Origin: Chloroflexota bacterium
GTDB taxonomy: Bacteria; Chloroflexota; Anaerolineae; Anaerolineales; UBA11579
Assembly (NCBI GenBank): GCA_030610225.1
Contig: JAUWSD010000060.1
Location: 1 to 7,508 of the forward strand
DNA: 7,508 bases
Direction of reading: 5' to 3'
In this document: positions 6,976 to 7,508 of the stretch, piece by piece
Position numbering within the stretch: position 1 is the first letter of the stretch
How the letters are laid out: the number at the start of each line of letters is the position of its first letter
Translations under genes and position numbers: made by a program
Notes under the pieces: model-generated
Told to the model about the DNA's origin: nothing
Databases searched by the model: none
The model's input: the letters and a program-made list of their open reading frames with translations, nothing else

Positions 6976-7508
6976 ATGACTTATAAAGCACCATATAAAG
7001 AATTCAAAGAAAAACAGGAACAGAAGAAAAAGATTATGCCGTGGATACTTGGCAGCATCTCTATTTTTCTGGTTGTAATAGGGGTTACATTGATCGTTCT
7101 CTGGTTACAGGGTGGCGGCTCATTTGAATTGGCGGCTGATGTTCCCACACCAGAACCAACAAATACTCAAGGACCCCCAACCCAGGTTCCAACCATGACC
7201 ATGATCCCAACAGAAACTGGAACTCCGCTTCCATCTGCCACACCAACTGCTGGTGCACCATTTGAGTATGTTGTGCAGGAAGGTGATTATATTTCATCGA
7301 TTGCAGAGAAATTTGGAATTGTAGATGTTCTATCAATACTGAATCTGAATGGGATGACATATGCAACCCTCTTATATCCTGGTGATGTGATCCTCATACC
7401 AGACCCGAACTATGCAACCCCAACCCCAACTCCTATCCCAGATGATCTTGCCGATGGCACTATCATTGAATATGAGGTCCTTCCTGGAGATTCGATTCAG
7501 GGCATCGC
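6976..7508 (+). CDS. Membrane-anchored LysM-domain protein (3' end outside window)
   Basis: An ATG at 6976, preceded by AAGGA at 6964-6968 (seven bases away), opens a frame that runs to the window edge, giving 177 codons. The N-terminus is strongly basic ('KEFKEKQEQKKK', residues 8-19), followed by a single hydrophobic segment at about 22-44 ('ILGSISIFLVVIGVTLIVLW'). This is a typical type II signal anchor, with the rest of the protein outside the membrane. Residues 57-95 are a Pro/Thr-rich linker. A LysM domain follows at about 97-142 ('EYVVQEGDYISSIAEKFGI' through 'LLYPGDVILIP'). A second 'TPTPTPIP' linker precedes the start of a second LysM ('IEYEVLPGDSIQGI', from residue 164). LysM modules bind the GlcNAc backbone of peptidoglycan or related glycans, so the protein probably tethers the membrane to the cell envelope or presents a further C-terminal domain. 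No catalytic domain is visible within the window. It is separated from uvrA by 111 bases and no functional link is evident. Confidence 0.85.
   Translation, partial: MTYKAPYKEFKEKQEQKKKIMPWILGSISIFLVVIGVTLIVLWLQGGGSFELAADVPTPEPTNTQGPPTQVPTMTMIPTETGTPLPSATPTAGAPFEYVVQEGDYISSIAEKFGIVDVLSILNLNGMTYATLLYPGDVILIPDPNYATPTPTPIPDDLADGTIIEYEVLPGDSIQGI

Noticed and set aside
7085..7366. Minus-strand open frame opposite the LysM gene
   Set aside because: It is a shadow of the Thr/Pro-rich and LysM coding sequence, with no family pattern of its own.
1..7508. Search for CRISPR arrays, tRNA genes, transposases, phage genes, toxin-antitoxin pairs or a novel defence island
   Set aside because: No repeated spacer structure, cloverleaf, transposase motif or cluster of unknown small genes was seen; the intact genes are ordinary chromosomal families.

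Overview
The window reads as an ordinary chromosomal segment of a bacterium, most likely a member of Chloroflexota, class Anaerolineae. This assignment is inferred from family resemblance: a GNAT acetyltransferase tail with an SCP2-like domain, a large XPB/Ssl2-like 'helicase-associated' protein without a helicase core, a membrane-anchored LysM protein with Thr/Pro linkers, and a cytochrome c fragment of the 'GGLDLSTYESLLA' type. Base composition is moderately AT-rich by eye, more so between genes. All intact genes lie on the + strand.

Layout. Positions 1-438 are the 3' end of a GNAT-type acetyltransferase that begins before the window. After a 104-base gap with a candidate extended -10 promoter, three closely spaced genes follow and probably form one transcript: a YfcE-like metallophosphoesterase (543-1103), a diacylglycerol/lipid kinase of the DagK/YegS family (1127-2050), and a 562-residue XPB/Ssl2 helicase-associated-type protein (2058-3746). 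The gaps between them are 23 and 7 bases. Next comes a 238-base AT-rich intergenic region, then uvrA (3985-6864), the damage-recognition ATPase of nucleotide excision repair. A 111-base gap leads to a membrane-anchored LysM protein (from 6976) that runs off the right edge.

The most unusual element is on the minus strand at about 3710-3838. It is a short open stretch with a CSVCH heme-binding motif followed by a 'GGLDLSTYESLLA' segment. It looks like the decayed stump of a c-type cytochrome domain. It is antisense to, and partly overlaps, the last codons of the helicase-associated gene, which suggests that a deletion or rearrangement joined two convergent genes here. A 32-base imperfect hairpin with TATAAT in its loop lies at the upstream edge of the remnant, and a clear extended -10 promoter for uvrA lies about 80 bases beyond it.

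How the genes work together: uvrA stands alone under its own promoter. The XPB-like protein next to it invites a DNA-repair or transcription link, but that rests on domain resemblance and adjacency only. The phosphoesterase and lipid kinase are common housekeeping-type enzymes with no shared pathway that can be seen here. I found no tRNA, rRNA, CRISPR array, insertion sequence, prophage gene or defence system in the window.
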